Below are positions 16,785 to 28,797 of a DNA stretch of 64,000 nucleotides, one piece after another. The DNA is taken from assembly GCA_036015235.1 (NCBI GenBank), contig CP107926.1, positions 1,240,001-1,304,000 of the forward strand, given 5' to 3'. A program made the position numbers and the translations under genes. The notes beneath the pieces were generated by a model, which saw only the letters and a program-made list of their open reading frames with translations, was not told where the DNA came from and did not search any database. Origin of the DNA: Streptomyces sp. NBC_00433. Lineage in GTDB: Bacteria; Actinomycetota; Actinomycetes; Streptomycetales; Streptomycetaceae. The stretch's first letter is position 1. Each line of letters starts with the position of its first letter.

Positions 16785-18767
16785 TCATATTCCGGTGATG
16801 GTCCATTCGTTGTTGGTGTTGGAGTTAGGTGCCCACATCACCGCGGTGGCGCCGGCCGTGGTGCTGCCGGCGCCGTCGAGGGCGGTACCGGTGCCGCGGT
16901 TGACGATCTGGTAGCGGTTGTTGCCGAGGCTGGTGAGGGACCACTGCTGGTTGTTGCCGCCGTTCCAGGCGGACTGCCGGGCGGGGGCGCCGTTGGCGGT
17001 GTTGCCCCAGCTGTCGGCCACCATGCCGTTGGTGCGGTTGACGATGCGGTAGTAGCCGCTGCCGAGGTCGACGAGCTGCCACTGCAGGTTGTTGCTGCCG
17101 TCGTAGTTCCACTGCTTGAGGTTGGAGCCCGAGGCGACGCTGCCGCCGCTGTCCAGGACCAGTCCGGTGGTCACGTTGGCGATCTTGACGTACCCGGTCC
17201 CGGTGCCGCCGCCGCCGAGCGAGGGGATCTGGCCGGAGAAGGTGAGCTTGACCGTGTATGCCAGCGCGCTGAAGGGTGCGCCGGAGGAGGGCATGGACAG
17301 GTGCAGCCCTGAACCGTCCTGCGTGGGGGCAGGCAGGTTGGTGTAGCTGCCCGCGGCGTTGTTGAGCAGCTGGGCGCTCGTCAGGCTGCTGATGTTGAAC
17401 TGGTTGGAGTTCAGCGTCGTGATGGTCATGGTGCTGCCCTGCCAGCCCAGTGCGGTGGCGTAGAGGACCTTGTTGTCCTGGCTGCGGGTGAACCGCACGT
17501 CCTTGGCGGTGCCGGCCTTGGGGCCGCTGAAGGAGCCGCCGCCCATCGCGGTCGGGCCCTCGCCGTAGCTGGACCAGGAGCGCGTGCCGTAGACGGCCTC
17601 TCCGAAGCGGCCGAGCCAGTCGCCCATGGCGCGCAGGATCGTCTGCTGCCCCGAGGGGATGGTGCCGTCGGCCATGGGGGCGATGTTCAGCAGCATGGTG
17701 CCGCCCTTGGCGGTCCGGTCGATCAGCGCGTGCAGCAGCGCCTGGGTGGTGTAGTAGCCGATGCCCACCGTGTAGCACCAGCTGGAGGACGAGATGCTGT
17801 CGTCGGTCAGCCAGTAGGGGGCCATCAGGCCCGCGGGGCCGCCCCGCTCGAAGTCGAAGACCTCGCCCTTGTTGTCGAAGCCGTCCTTGTAGGTGGCGAC
17901 GACGTCCTTGTTCCACGCGACGGCCTGGTTGTAGTAGTACGCCAGGAACTGCAGCCGAGTGGACTCCTGCACCAGGCCCAGGTCGAAGTCCTGCCAGATC
18001 AGGTCGGGCTGGTAGCCGTTGATCACCTCGGCCAGCTTGTTGTACCAGAGCTGGTTCTCCGCGGACGAGCCCTGCTGCCCGTAGAGGATACGCAGTGTCG
18101 CGTCCGACTGGTAGGGCACGTGGTCGTAGTAGCCGTTGAAGTGGTAGGCGTGGTGGAGCGAGGCCATGAACTTCAGTCCCTGCCCGCGGATGGCCTGCGC
18201 GTGCTGGCCCACGAGGTCGAGCTTGGGGCCGTGCTTGACCGAGTTCCACGGGTTGGACGAGCTGTTCCACATCGAGAACCCGTCGTGGTGCTCCGCGACC
18301 GGCCCGGCGAACCTCGCTCCCGCGGCCTTGAACAGCTGCGCCCACGCGGCGGGGTCGAAGTTGCCGCCCTGCGAGGCCAGTTTGGGAGCGAACTGCACGA
18401 AGTTGCCGGACTTGTCCCGGGCGCCGTCGATGAAGTTGTTGTACGGCCACGCCGAGGGATCGCCGTAGGTCGCGATGTGGTGCTGGTTCTCGGCCGAGCC
18501 GCCGATGTACATGTTCCGCGGATACCACTCGTTGCCGAACGCCGGGACGCTGAAGGCGCCCCAGTGGTAGTAGATCCCGAACTTCGCGTCCTGGAACCAG
18601 GCCGGCGCCGGAGGATGCTGGTCGACGGAGGACCAGCTCGCCGTATAGCTGCCGGGGCCGTCGGTCGCGCGCGCGTCGGGGGCGAACCGCAGCAGCCCGG
18701 CGGTAGCGGCCGCTCCGGCTGCCGCCAGCAGGCTGCGCCGGCTCGGCTGGAAGGATGAGGAGGACAT
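16785..18767 (-). CDS. Tat-exported GH29 alpha-L-fucosidase with ricin-type lectin
   Basis: 660 residues. The N-terminus carries a twin-arginine signal (SRRSLLAAAGAAATAGLL). The GH29 catalytic domain covers about residues 40-410: FGIYYHWGAFSVPAFGNEWY, HHDGFSMW, and the expected nucleophile Asp in PDLIWQDFDLG. A short beta-sandwich follows, then ricin-type repeats from ~525 (GYVKIANVTTGLVLDSGG) ending GTALDGAGSTTAG. It should release L-fucose from plant glycans such as arabinogalactan-protein side chains or xyloglucan. The fit with GH27, GH59 and the GH43 galactanase suggests arabinogalactan-protein (inference). Confidence 0.9.
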   Translation of the reverse strand: MSSSSFQPSRRSLLAAAGAAATAGLLRFAPDARATDGPGSYTASWSSVDQHPPAPAWFQDAKFGIYYHWGAFSVPAFGNEWYPRNMYIGGSAENQHHIATYGDPSAWPYNNFIDGARDKSGNFVQFAPKLASQGGNFDPAAWAQLFKAAGARFAGPVAEHHDGFSMWNSSSNPWNSVKHGPKLDLVGQHAQAIRGQGLKFMASLHHAYHFNGYYDHVPYQSDATLRILYGQQGSSAENQLWYNKLAEVINGYQPDLIWQDFDLGLVQESTRLQFLAYYYNQAVAWNKDVVATYKDGFDNKGEVFDFERGGPAGLMAPYWLTDDSISSSSWCYTVGIGYYTTQALLHALIDRTAKGGTMLLNIAPMADGTIPSGQQTILRAMGDWLGRFGEAVYGTRSWSSYGEGPTAMGGGSFSGPKAGTAKDVRFTRSQDNKVLYATALGWQGSTMTITTLNSNQFNISSLTSAQLLNNAAGSYTNLPAPTQDGSGLHLSMPSSGAPFSALAYTVKLTFSGQIPSLGGGGTGTGYVKIANVTTGLVLDSGGSVASGSNLKQWNYDGSNNLQWQLVDLGSGYYRIVNRTNGMVADSWGNTANGAPARQSAWNGGNNQQWSLTSLGNNRYQIVNRGTGTALDGAGSTTAGATAVMWAPNSNTNNEWTITGI

Positions 18768-18801
18768 GGGGGGCCTCTCAGCAGATCGATGGGGGGGGAG
18801 G

Positions 18802-18836
18802 GACCGGGGACCCCGGGTGCTGCGGGGTCCCCGGTC
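18802..18836. terminator. Perfect 14-bp hairpin between GH59 and GH29 genes
   Basis: GACCGGGGACCCCG (18802-18815), 7-nt loop, CGGGGTCCCCGGTC (18823-18836). Confidence 0.75.
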
Positions 18837-18854
18837 GGCCGGAGGGGCGACGGA

Positions 18855-21416
<2,562 letters not shown>

Positions 21417-23069
21417 TCAGCTCAGAGACCACTGCTGGTTGGACTGGCCGTTGCAGGTCCACAGCTCGGCCAGTGCGCCGTTGGCCGTCGAGCCGCCGGT
21501 GACGTCCAGGCACAGCCCGGACTGGGTGCCCGTGACCGTGCCGTTGGAGTTGACAGTCCACTGCTGGTTGGGTTGCCCGTTGCAGGTCCAGATCTCCACC
21601 TTGGTGCCGGGTGTGGTCTGGTTGTTGTAGGCGTCCAGGCACATCTGGCCGCTGCCGGAGTAGACCGCCAGCTGGCCCGAGGACGTCTTCGTCCAGGTCT
21701 GGTTGGCGCCGCCGCCGCAGCTCCAGATCTGCAGCTGGGTACCGGCGGTGGTGGAGGAGTTCGGCACGTCCAGGCACTTGCCCGCACCCACCGCGTGCAG
21801 CGCACCCGTCGTACCCGTACCGCCGCCGCCGCTCGTGCCGCCGGCGACCCTGTACATCACCGTGCCGTGCGAGGGCACCGAGGCGCTGATGGTGCCCGAG
21901 GTGGTGGACGTCGCGCCCGACCACAGGTCGGTCAGGTTGTAGCTCGACGCACCGGTCTTGCCGATGGCGGCGACCGACGTGCTGATGGTCGCCGTCGACC
22001 CGGTCTCGTTGAACAGCGCCACGGACACGTCGCCGTTGGCCAACGGCTTGGCCAGGACGTCCAGGCCGCCGGACGAGGAGACCATCGTGCCCTGCTTGCC
22101 CAGCGGGTCCTGGTCGACCGCGATCACCCGGGAGTTGGTCAGCGTCGACAGTGTGGCCGCGCTGGCCGAGGCGATGTTGGTGCCGGCGATCAGGGGTGCG
22201 GCCATCTCCGACCACAGGCTGAACTCGGAACGGCTCTCCGTGGTGGTCAGCGAGCCGTTGCCCACCTCCAGCATGTCCGGGTCGTTCCAGTGCCCCGGCC
22301 CGGCGTAGGAGGCCAGTCCCACGTTGCTGTGGAAGATGGACAGCATGCTGGAGTAACTGGCCTGGATGTCACCGGTGGTACGCCAGCTGTTGCCGACGCC
22401 GGCCCCCCAGGTCCACACGTTGTCCTGGCCCCAGTTGCACAGGCTGTAGAGGATCGGACGGCCGGTTGCGGCGAGGGCGTCGCGCATGGCGGTGTAGCGG
22501 GACTGGGCGTTCACGCCGGAGTTGTTGCAGTTGTCGTACTTCAGGTAGTCCACGCCCCAGGACGCGAACGACTGCGCGTCGGTGGTCTCGTGGCCCAGAC
22601 TGCCGGGGTATCCGGCGCAGGTCGCCGTTCCCGCGTCCTCGTAGATGCCCAGCTTCAGGCCGAGGGAGTGCACGTAGTCGGCGGTGCCCTTGATCCCGTC
22701 GGGGAACTTCGCGGGGTCGGGGACGAGGTGCCCGCCGCTGTCGCGTGAGTGGGTCAGCCAGCAGTCGTCGATGTTGACGTAGGTGTAGCCGGCGGCCTGC
22801 ATCCCGTTGCTGTGCATGGCCTGCGCCGTCGACTTGATCAGCGACTCCGACACGTTGCACCCGTAGGCGTTCCAGTCGTTGAACCCCATCTGCGGGGTTG
22901 TCGCCAGCCCGTTGCCCAGTGCGGCGGCGGGTTGGGCGGCGCCCAGGGTGGCCAGGGGTGCCGCTGCGGAGAGCAGGGCGACGGAGAATGTGAGCGCTAA
23001 CGTCCTCCGGAGGGACCGAGGGGCTGGCGGCTGGGGCGAACGCTTGGCTCGCGCACTGAACAGGGGCAT
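21417..23069 (-). CDS. Secreted GH27 enzyme with CBM13 (beta-L-arabinopyranosidase or alpha-galactosidase)
   Basis: 550 residues; signal peptide ends near QPAAALG. GH27 landmarks: TTPQMGFNDWNAYGCN, YVNIDDCW, nucleophile Asp179 in YLKYDNC, acid/base Asp234 in WRTTGDIQ, and GHWNDPDML. A C-terminal beta-sandwich and a CBM13 (GALHAVGAGKCLDVPNSS) follow. The loop LGIYEDAG carries Glu144 where typical alpha-galactosidases have LGIYSDAG. From memory, the Streptomyces avermitilis GH27 beta-L-arabinopyranosidase depends on a Glu at this region, so arabinopyranosidase activity is plausible. A LacI-type operator overlaps its signal-peptide codons. AGGAG and AAGGA both precede the ATG at 23069. Confidence 0.88.
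   Translation of the reverse strand: MPLFSARAKRSPQPPAPRSLRRTLALTFSVALLSAAAPLATLGAAQPAAALGNGLATTPQMGFNDWNAYGCNVSESLIKSTAQAMHSNGMQAAGYTYVNIDDCWLTHSRDSGGHLVPDPAKFPDGIKGTADYVHSLGLKLGIYEDAGTATCAGYPGSLGHETTDAQSFASWGVDYLKYDNCNNSGVNAQSRYTAMRDALAATGRPILYSLCNWGQDNVWTWGAGVGNSWRTTGDIQASYSSMLSIFHSNVGLASYAGPGHWNDPDMLEVGNGSLTTTESRSEFSLWSEMAAPLIAGTNIASASAATLSTLTNSRVIAVDQDPLGKQGTMVSSSGGLDVLAKPLANGDVSVALFNETGSTATISTSVAAIGKTGASSYNLTDLWSGATSTTSGTISASVPSHGTVMYRVAGGTSGGGGTGTTGALHAVGAGKCLDVPNSSTTAGTQLQIWSCGGGANQTWTKTSSGQLAVYSGSGQMCLDAYNNQTTPGTKVEIWTCNGQPNQQWTVNSNGTVTGTQSGLCLDVTGGSTANGALAELWTCNGQSNQQWSLS
21420..21810 (-). repeat. CBM13 cassette, near-identical DNA family (copy 2)
   Basis: Codes for the CBM13 of the GH27 protein; see the cassette at 15211-15600. 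The first third differs by only a few bases from the GH10 and GH54-3 copies. Confidence 0.7.
22990..23001. promoter_or_regulatory. LacI-type operator GTGAGCGCTAAC inside GH27 signal peptide
   Basis: Lies 68-79 nt inside the coding sequence and codes for part of RTLALTFS. It could block elongation or bind a repressor near an internal promoter for GH27 and the genes after it. Confidence 0.65.
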
Positions 23070-23128
23070 GATTCCTTGACTCCTGAACCTGATGGCGGGG
23101 GGACATGGGGCGGGGGGGCGGGTGCTGC

Positions 23129-23160
23129 GGTGGTCCTCCGGGGTGTCCCGGAGGACCACC
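23129..23160. terminator. Perfect 14-bp hairpin between GH54-2 and GH27 genes
   Basis: GGTGGTCCTCCGGG (23129-23142), GTGT loop, CCCGGAGGACCACC (23147-23160). Confidence 0.75.
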
Positions 23161-23186
23161 TACCCCACCCCCCACGGGTGAGGTGG

Positions 23187-24695
23187 TCAGCGGTAGCCGG
23201 CTGCGGCGACGTTGGCCTGGACCGCGTTGTCGACGGCGTCGGACGGGTAGCCCGAGACGATGGCTCCTTCGTAGAAGGTGCCCGCGCTCAGGTTGGCGCC
23301 GCCGCCGGGCTTGCAGCAGTCGCCGCCGCTGCCCAGAACGATCGCCCCTTGCTTCTTCATGGGGCTGTATCCGGACGGCAGGGCCCCGTCCCACAGTGTG
23401 GTGAGGCCGCCGGACTGCGCGTTCGCGCCCTTGAGCGCGAAGCGCGACGTGCCGTTGTTCTTCAGCATCGCGGTGACGAACTTGCTGGTGAAGGCCCGCT
23501 GGTTGCTGTTCCAGGACTGGCTGCCGCCGGGGTAGAGGCCCCATTCGAGATCGGCCTGGACCCACGGGCCGACGCCCGAGCACCCGCCGAACCAGCACTG
23601 CTTGCCGAAGTTGATGGCGTCCATCGCCCCGGCCGCGTCGGCCTTCCTGGTCGTCTCGCTGTTGCCGTAGTCGAAGCAGCAACCGCTGTTGACATGCGTG
23701 CCGCTGGTCACCATGTAGGTGGTCTCGGGTGCGCTGCCGGTCGGCACACCTGTCAGGTGGCCGTCCCTCCAGTAGCTGTTACCGGGGTTGACGTACAGCG
23801 AGTAGGCCTTGCTGCCGCCCGCGGTCAACGACTCCGTGGTCGCGTTGGCCGGGCTGCTCTGGCTCGATCCCGGCACCTGGGCGGATCCCTGGTACCAGAG
23901 GTCGTTGCCGCGCCCGGACTGGTCGTAGACCGCCGTGATGACGCAGGAGGTCCCCGAGCAGAAGGAGTCCTGTGCGGCGGCGTTGGCATAGCCGCCGGCA
24001 GCCAGTACGCCGATGTCCCTGGTCGTGCTGTCGGAGGAGCGCCGGACCTGGTAGAGCCTGCCGCTGTAGGAGCCGTACAGCGCCCGCACCGTGCTGTGGG
24101 CGGCGACACACGGGGTACCGCCGGCACCGTAGATGTCGCACGGGCCCGACCCGGTAGGCGGCGGTGTCGCCGAGGTGTTCCACTTCTGGTTGCCCTGGCC
24201 GTTGCACGTCCACAGGATGACCGCGGTTCCGTTGGCCGTGCCGGCCCCGTTGGCGTCCAGGCACAGGCCCGACTGGACGCCGGTGATCGACCCGTCGGAG
24301 TTCTGCCGCCACTTCTGGTTCGCCTGGCCGTTGCAGGACCAGATGATCGCCGGAGTGCCGGGGGACGTCTGGTTGTTGGAGGCGTCCACGCAACGGCTGC
24401 CGTTCATCGTCCGCAGCTCTCCCGCCGACGTGAACTCGAACGCCTGGCCCGCCTGGCCGTTGCAGTCCCATATCCGCAGTGCGGTCCCCTGGGTGTCGAC
24501 GCCGCCGGTGACATCGAGGCAGCGCCCCGAGGCGGCTCCGACCAGGGGCGCGGCTGCCGCCGACGCCGGTAGCGGCCAGGTCAGCGCCGTCGCCAGCATC
24601 GCGGCCAGCAGCGCCAACACGGCGATGACGGCGGGCGCCGGCGAGCTGCGTGCGAGAAGGGCAGGACTTCGGTACCGAACGGATGAAGACTGCAT
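23187..24695 (-). CDS. Secreted CBM13-GH54 alpha-L-arabinofuranosidase (GH54-2)
   Basis: 502 residues and a close paralogue of GH54-1, with the same domain order: signal peptide (ends PASAA), CBM13 (APLVGAASGRCLDVTGG), short linker, then GH54 from GPCDIYGAGGTPCVAAHST. Expected nucleophile in WVQADLEWGLYPGG and acid in LGSGGDCCKPGG. The Cys pair after the acid loop is shared only with GH54-1. ATG at 24695 with AAGGA 6 nt upstream. A perfect operator sits 38 nt upstream of the start, so this gene is the likely head of the minus-strand run of secreted hydrolases. Confidence 0.93.
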   Translation of the reverse strand: MQSSSVRYRSPALLARSSPAPAVIAVLALLAAMLATALTWPLPASAAAAPLVGAASGRCLDVTGGVDTQGTALRIWDCNGQAGQAFEFTSAGELRTMNGSRCVDASNNQTSPGTPAIIWSCNGQANQKWRQNSDGSITGVQSGLCLDANGAGTANGTAVILWTCNGQGNQKWNTSATPPPTGSGPCDIYGAGGTPCVAAHSTVRALYGSYSGRLYQVRRSSDSTTRDIGVLAAGGYANAAAQDSFCSGTSCVITAVYDQSGRGNDLWYQGSAQVPGSSQSSPANATTESLTAGGSKAYSLYVNPGNSYWRDGHLTGVPTGSAPETTYMVTSGTHVNSGCCFDYGNSETTRKADAAGAMDAINFGKQCWFGGCSGVGPWVQADLEWGLYPGGSQSWNSNQRAFTSKFVTAMLKNNGTSRFALKGANAQSGGLTTLWDGALPSGYSPMKKQGAIVLGSGGDCCKPGGGANLSAGTFYEGAIVSGYPSDAVDNAVQANVAAAGYR

Positions 24696-24733
24696 GGTCT
24701 GTCCTTGGCGATGTGGGGGGAAGAGCCCGCTTT

Positions 24734-24745
24734 GTTAGCGCTAAC
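24734..24745. promoter_or_regulatory. LacI-type operator GTTAGCGCTAAC at GH54-2 promoter
   Basis: Perfect palindrome 38 nt before the GH54-2 start. On the minus strand its last half (TAACAA) could double as the -10 box, the same layout as at the ara operon promoter. Confidence 0.8.
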
Positions 24746-25001
24746 CTCAAGGCTCCTCGACGCGGGCTGGCCGCGAGCCACAACAGCGAGGCATGGGATG
24801 AATTTACAGGTGGCTGGCTGGTCGATGTCCAGACCCCTGCGTCGCCTATCTCAATTCACGCGGAGCCACCAGGGCTCTTCATCTTTTGGGCAGCAGACGA
24901 CGTGCCGACTGTCGCCGCCGAAAGAGAGAGGAGATGGGATTGATCGCCCCGAATATCTCGTCTCATCGTCAGGGCGCCCGCCGGCGCGGGCAACTCGGTC
25001 G

Positions 25002-25033
25002 CACCCGTGGCCGGCTGTGGCCGGCCACGGGTG
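25002..25033. terminator. Perfect 13-bp hairpin after GH54-3
   Basis: CACCCGTGGCCGG (25002-25014), CTGTGG loop, CCGGCCACGGGTG (25021-25033). It ends the GH10-2/GH54-3 unit before the GH54-2 promoter. Confidence 0.8.
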
Positions 25034-25046
25034 TCAGCCGATCGAG

Positions 25047-26531
25047 TCAGCTGAGGTTCCACTGCTGGTTGCTGCCGCCGTTGCAGGTCCACAGTTCGGC
25101 GAGTGCGCCGTTGGCGGTGGAGGCTCCTGTGACGTCGAGGCACAGGCCGGACTGGGTGCTGGTGACGGTCCCGTTGGAGTTGACGCTCCACTGCTGGTTG
25201 GCGCCGCCGTTGCAGGACCAGGTCACGACCTTGGTACCGGCGGTGGTCTGGTTGTTGTAGGCGTCCAGGCACAGCTGCGAGCCGCCGGAGAAGACCGTCA
25301 GCTGGCCCGAGGAGGTACGCGTCCAGCTCTGGTTGGCCTGGCCGTTGCAGTCCCAGATCTGCAGCTGCGTGCCGGCCGTGGTCGAGGAGTTCGGCACGTC
25401 CAGGCACTTGCCCGCGCCCACCGCGTGCAGCGCGCCCGTCGTACCCGTACCACCGCCACCGCCGGAACCGTAGGCGACGGAGTTGATGTTGGTCTGGACG
25501 GCGTTCTCGGTGGCGTCGGAGGGGTAGCCGGAGGTCATGACGCCTTCGTAGAAGGTGCCTTGGGCGCCCTTGCTGTTGTCGCCGCCGGTGCCGAGGATGA
25601 TGGCGCCCTGCTTCTTCATCGGGTTGTAGCCCGAGACGTTGGGCCGGACCCCGTCGTAGAAGGTGGACAGGCCGCCGGACTGGGCGTTGCCGCCGCGGAT
25701 GGCCCAGTGGTTCGGGGCGCCCTTGATGATGGCGGTGGTGTAGCGGTAGTTGATGGTCGGGTCGTTGGAGTTGAGGTGCTGGTTGACGCCGGAGAACAGG
25801 CCGTTCTCCAGGTCGGCCATGATCCACGGGCCGTTCCCGGAACCGTAGCCCCAGACCTTGATGTTGCCGAAGTAGATGGCTTCCATCGTGCCGTTGCCGT
25901 CGTCGCGGCTGTCGGTCTCGGCGTTGCCGTAGTCGAAGCAGCAGCCGCCGTTGTAGTGGGTGCCGTCGAAGATCGCGTACATGCCCTCGGGGTTGTCACC
26001 CGTGGCGATGCCGTTGGTGTGGTTGTTGCGGTAGCCGGTGCCGGGGGCGACGAAGACGCCGTAGGCCTTGTGGCCGCCGACCATGGTGGGGGCCGCGGTG
26101 GCGTTCGCGAGGTTGTCCGGGCCGCCGGCCGCACTGCCGGCGGGCGCCTGGGTCAGGTTGTTGCTCCGCCCGGACTGGTCGTAGATCACGGTGATCACGC
26201 ACGAGGTCCCGGAGCAGAAGGAGTCCTGCGAGGCCGCGTCGGCGTAACCACCGGCACTCAGCAGCCCGATGTCCTTCGTCGCGTTGTCCGAGGCACGCCT
26301 GACCTGGTACAGAGGCCCGCTGTACGACGAGTACAGCGCCCGCGTCGTACTGTGCGCCGCCACACACGGCGTCCCACCGGACTGGTAGAGGTCACACGGC
26401 AGCGAGCCGGCCGCCTGCGAGGTATGTGTGCCGCCGACCAGGACGCCGGCTGCGAGCGCGACGGACGCACCCGCCGTCAGCATCCATCGCCTTATCCGGC
26501 GAAACCGTTGAGCAACTGCTGATGACGACAT
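25047..26531 (-). CDS. Secreted GH54-CBM13 alpha-L-arabinofuranosidase (GH54-3)
   Basis: 494 residues. The ATG at 26531 is chosen over the ATG at 26537 because AAGGAGG is 6 nt before it. Signal peptide ends at TSQAAG. Here the GH54 domain is N-terminal (LPCDLYQSGGTPCVAAHSTT), with the expected nucleophile in WIMADLENGLFSG, the acid in [10 protein letters not shown] and the conserved CCFDYG. CBM13 is C-terminal, the reverse of GH54-1 and GH54-2. The catalytic domain is strikingly close to fungal AbfB sequences, which carry CBM42 instead. It lies 281 nt after GH10-2 with a split inverted repeat (26777-26804) between. Confidence 0.94.
   Translation of the reverse strand: MSSSAVAQRFRRIRRWMLTAGASVALAAGVLVGGTHTSQAAGSLPCDLYQSGGTPCVAAHSTTRALYSSYSGPLYQVRRASDNATKDIGLLSAGGYADAASQDSFCSGTSCVITVIYDQSGRSNNLTQAPAGSAAGGPDNLANATAAPTMVGGHKAYGVFVAPGTGYRNNHTNGIATGDNPEGMYAIFDGTHYNGGCCFDYGNAETDSRDDGNGTMEAIYFGNIKVWGYGSGNGPWIMADLENGLFSGVNQHLNSNDPTINYRYTTAIIKGAPNHWAIRGGNAQSGGLSTFYDGVRPNVSGYNPMKKQGAIILGTGGDNSKGAQGTFYEGVMTSGYPSDATENAVQTNINSVAYGSGGGGGTGTTGALHAVGAGKCLDVPNSSTTAGTQLQIWDCNGQANQSWTRTSSGQLTVFSGGSQLCLDAYNNQTTAGTKVVTWSCNGGANQQWSVNSNGTVTSTQSGLCLDVTGASTANGALAELWTCNGGSNQQWNLS
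25050..25440 (-). repeat. CBM13 cassette, near-identical DNA family (copy 3)
   Basis: Codes for the CBM13 of GH54-3. Closest to the cassettes in GH10 (15211-15600) and GH27 (21420-21810), including the linker junction TGTTGALHAVGAG. Confidence 0.7.
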
Positions 26532-26776
26532 CAGCATCCTCCTTGTGTAGTGGGAGAACGCCGTCGGGAGCGGCGATACGAGCCTTCGAACGGCAGGACC
26601 GCAGAGCGCGAGACCCGACAGCAAGGGAAAAGGGCACGCGGAAGCCAGGAACTCAAGCCGGTGGTACGTGGTGTGTTCGGACCGGTCGCAGGTGGTGCCT
26701 TCCGCGCGCGGCGGTACGTGGCGTGCGGCGCCGCCCGTCGTACATGCTGGGGAGAGCAGGAACGGGCGGCACCGCT

Positions 26777-26804
26777 GTGAGCGTTACCCCATGCCAACGC
26801 TCAC
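26777..26804. promoter_or_regulatory. Inverted repeat of operator half-sites (split operator or terminator)
   Basis: GTGAGCGTT (26777-26785) and AACGCTCAC (26796-26804) face each other across 10 nt. The arms equal the half-site of the local LacI-type operator, but spaced apart. It lies just after the GH10-2 stop and about 246 nt before GH54-3, so it could be a terminator, an operator or both. Confidence 0.5.
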
Positions 26805-26811
26805 GTCTGCG

Positions 26812-28377
<1,566 letters not shown>

Positions 28378-28396
28378 TCACCAGGGAAGACTGTGA

Positions 28397-28408
28397 GTTA
28401 GCGCTAAC
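28397..28408. promoter_or_regulatory. LacI-type operator GTTAGCGCTAAC at GH10-2 promoter
   Basis: Perfect palindrome 119 nt before the GH10-2 start, next to a putative -10 box. Confidence 0.8.
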
Positions 28409-28570
28409 ATGCCAGGGGGCGGACGGGCTGTCAGCGTACTGAACGGCACGCACAGGTGCCGACGCACACCCTTCCGCGCGGAGAAGCGGCTCACGAGCCT
28501 CGACGGGCCGGCTGAGGCAACGTCACACCGATGACTGCGGGCAACCTGAGGGCGACTGGCCTGCGGTTCA

Positions 28571-28582
28571 GTGAGCGTTAAC
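28571..28582. promoter_or_regulatory. Second LacI-type operator GTGAGCGTTAAC
   Basis: 174 nt (centre to centre) from the operator at 28397. A pair at this spacing would allow a DNA loop by a tetrameric or paired repressor. Confidence 0.7.
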
Positions 28583-28656
28583 ATTCATCTCGCCCCATCC
28601 GCTTGTGCGATGCGACTCTGGGAGACACATGAGCGTGCCAAAACTTCCGAATGTTT

Positions 28657-28670
28657 CCCAAACGTTTCGG
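28657..28670. promoter_or_regulatory. Second-class dyad CCCAAACGTTTCGG
   Basis: Near-palindrome centred on CG (one mismatch). Its CGAAA/TTTCG half-sites resemble the elements upstream of the ABC transporter at 58.5-58.7 kb rather than the GTTAGCGCTAAC class. Confidence 0.45.
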
Positions 28671-28797
28671 GCACTCTAGGTCGCCGAGCGAGTCGCGTCA
28701 ATGCATCGCGCGGATTCCCTCCCCTCCGGTGGCCGGGCGGTTTCCGGCGCATACCTGGCGTGCCGCCCGACGACGGTCCCCGAAGGGACACATCCCG

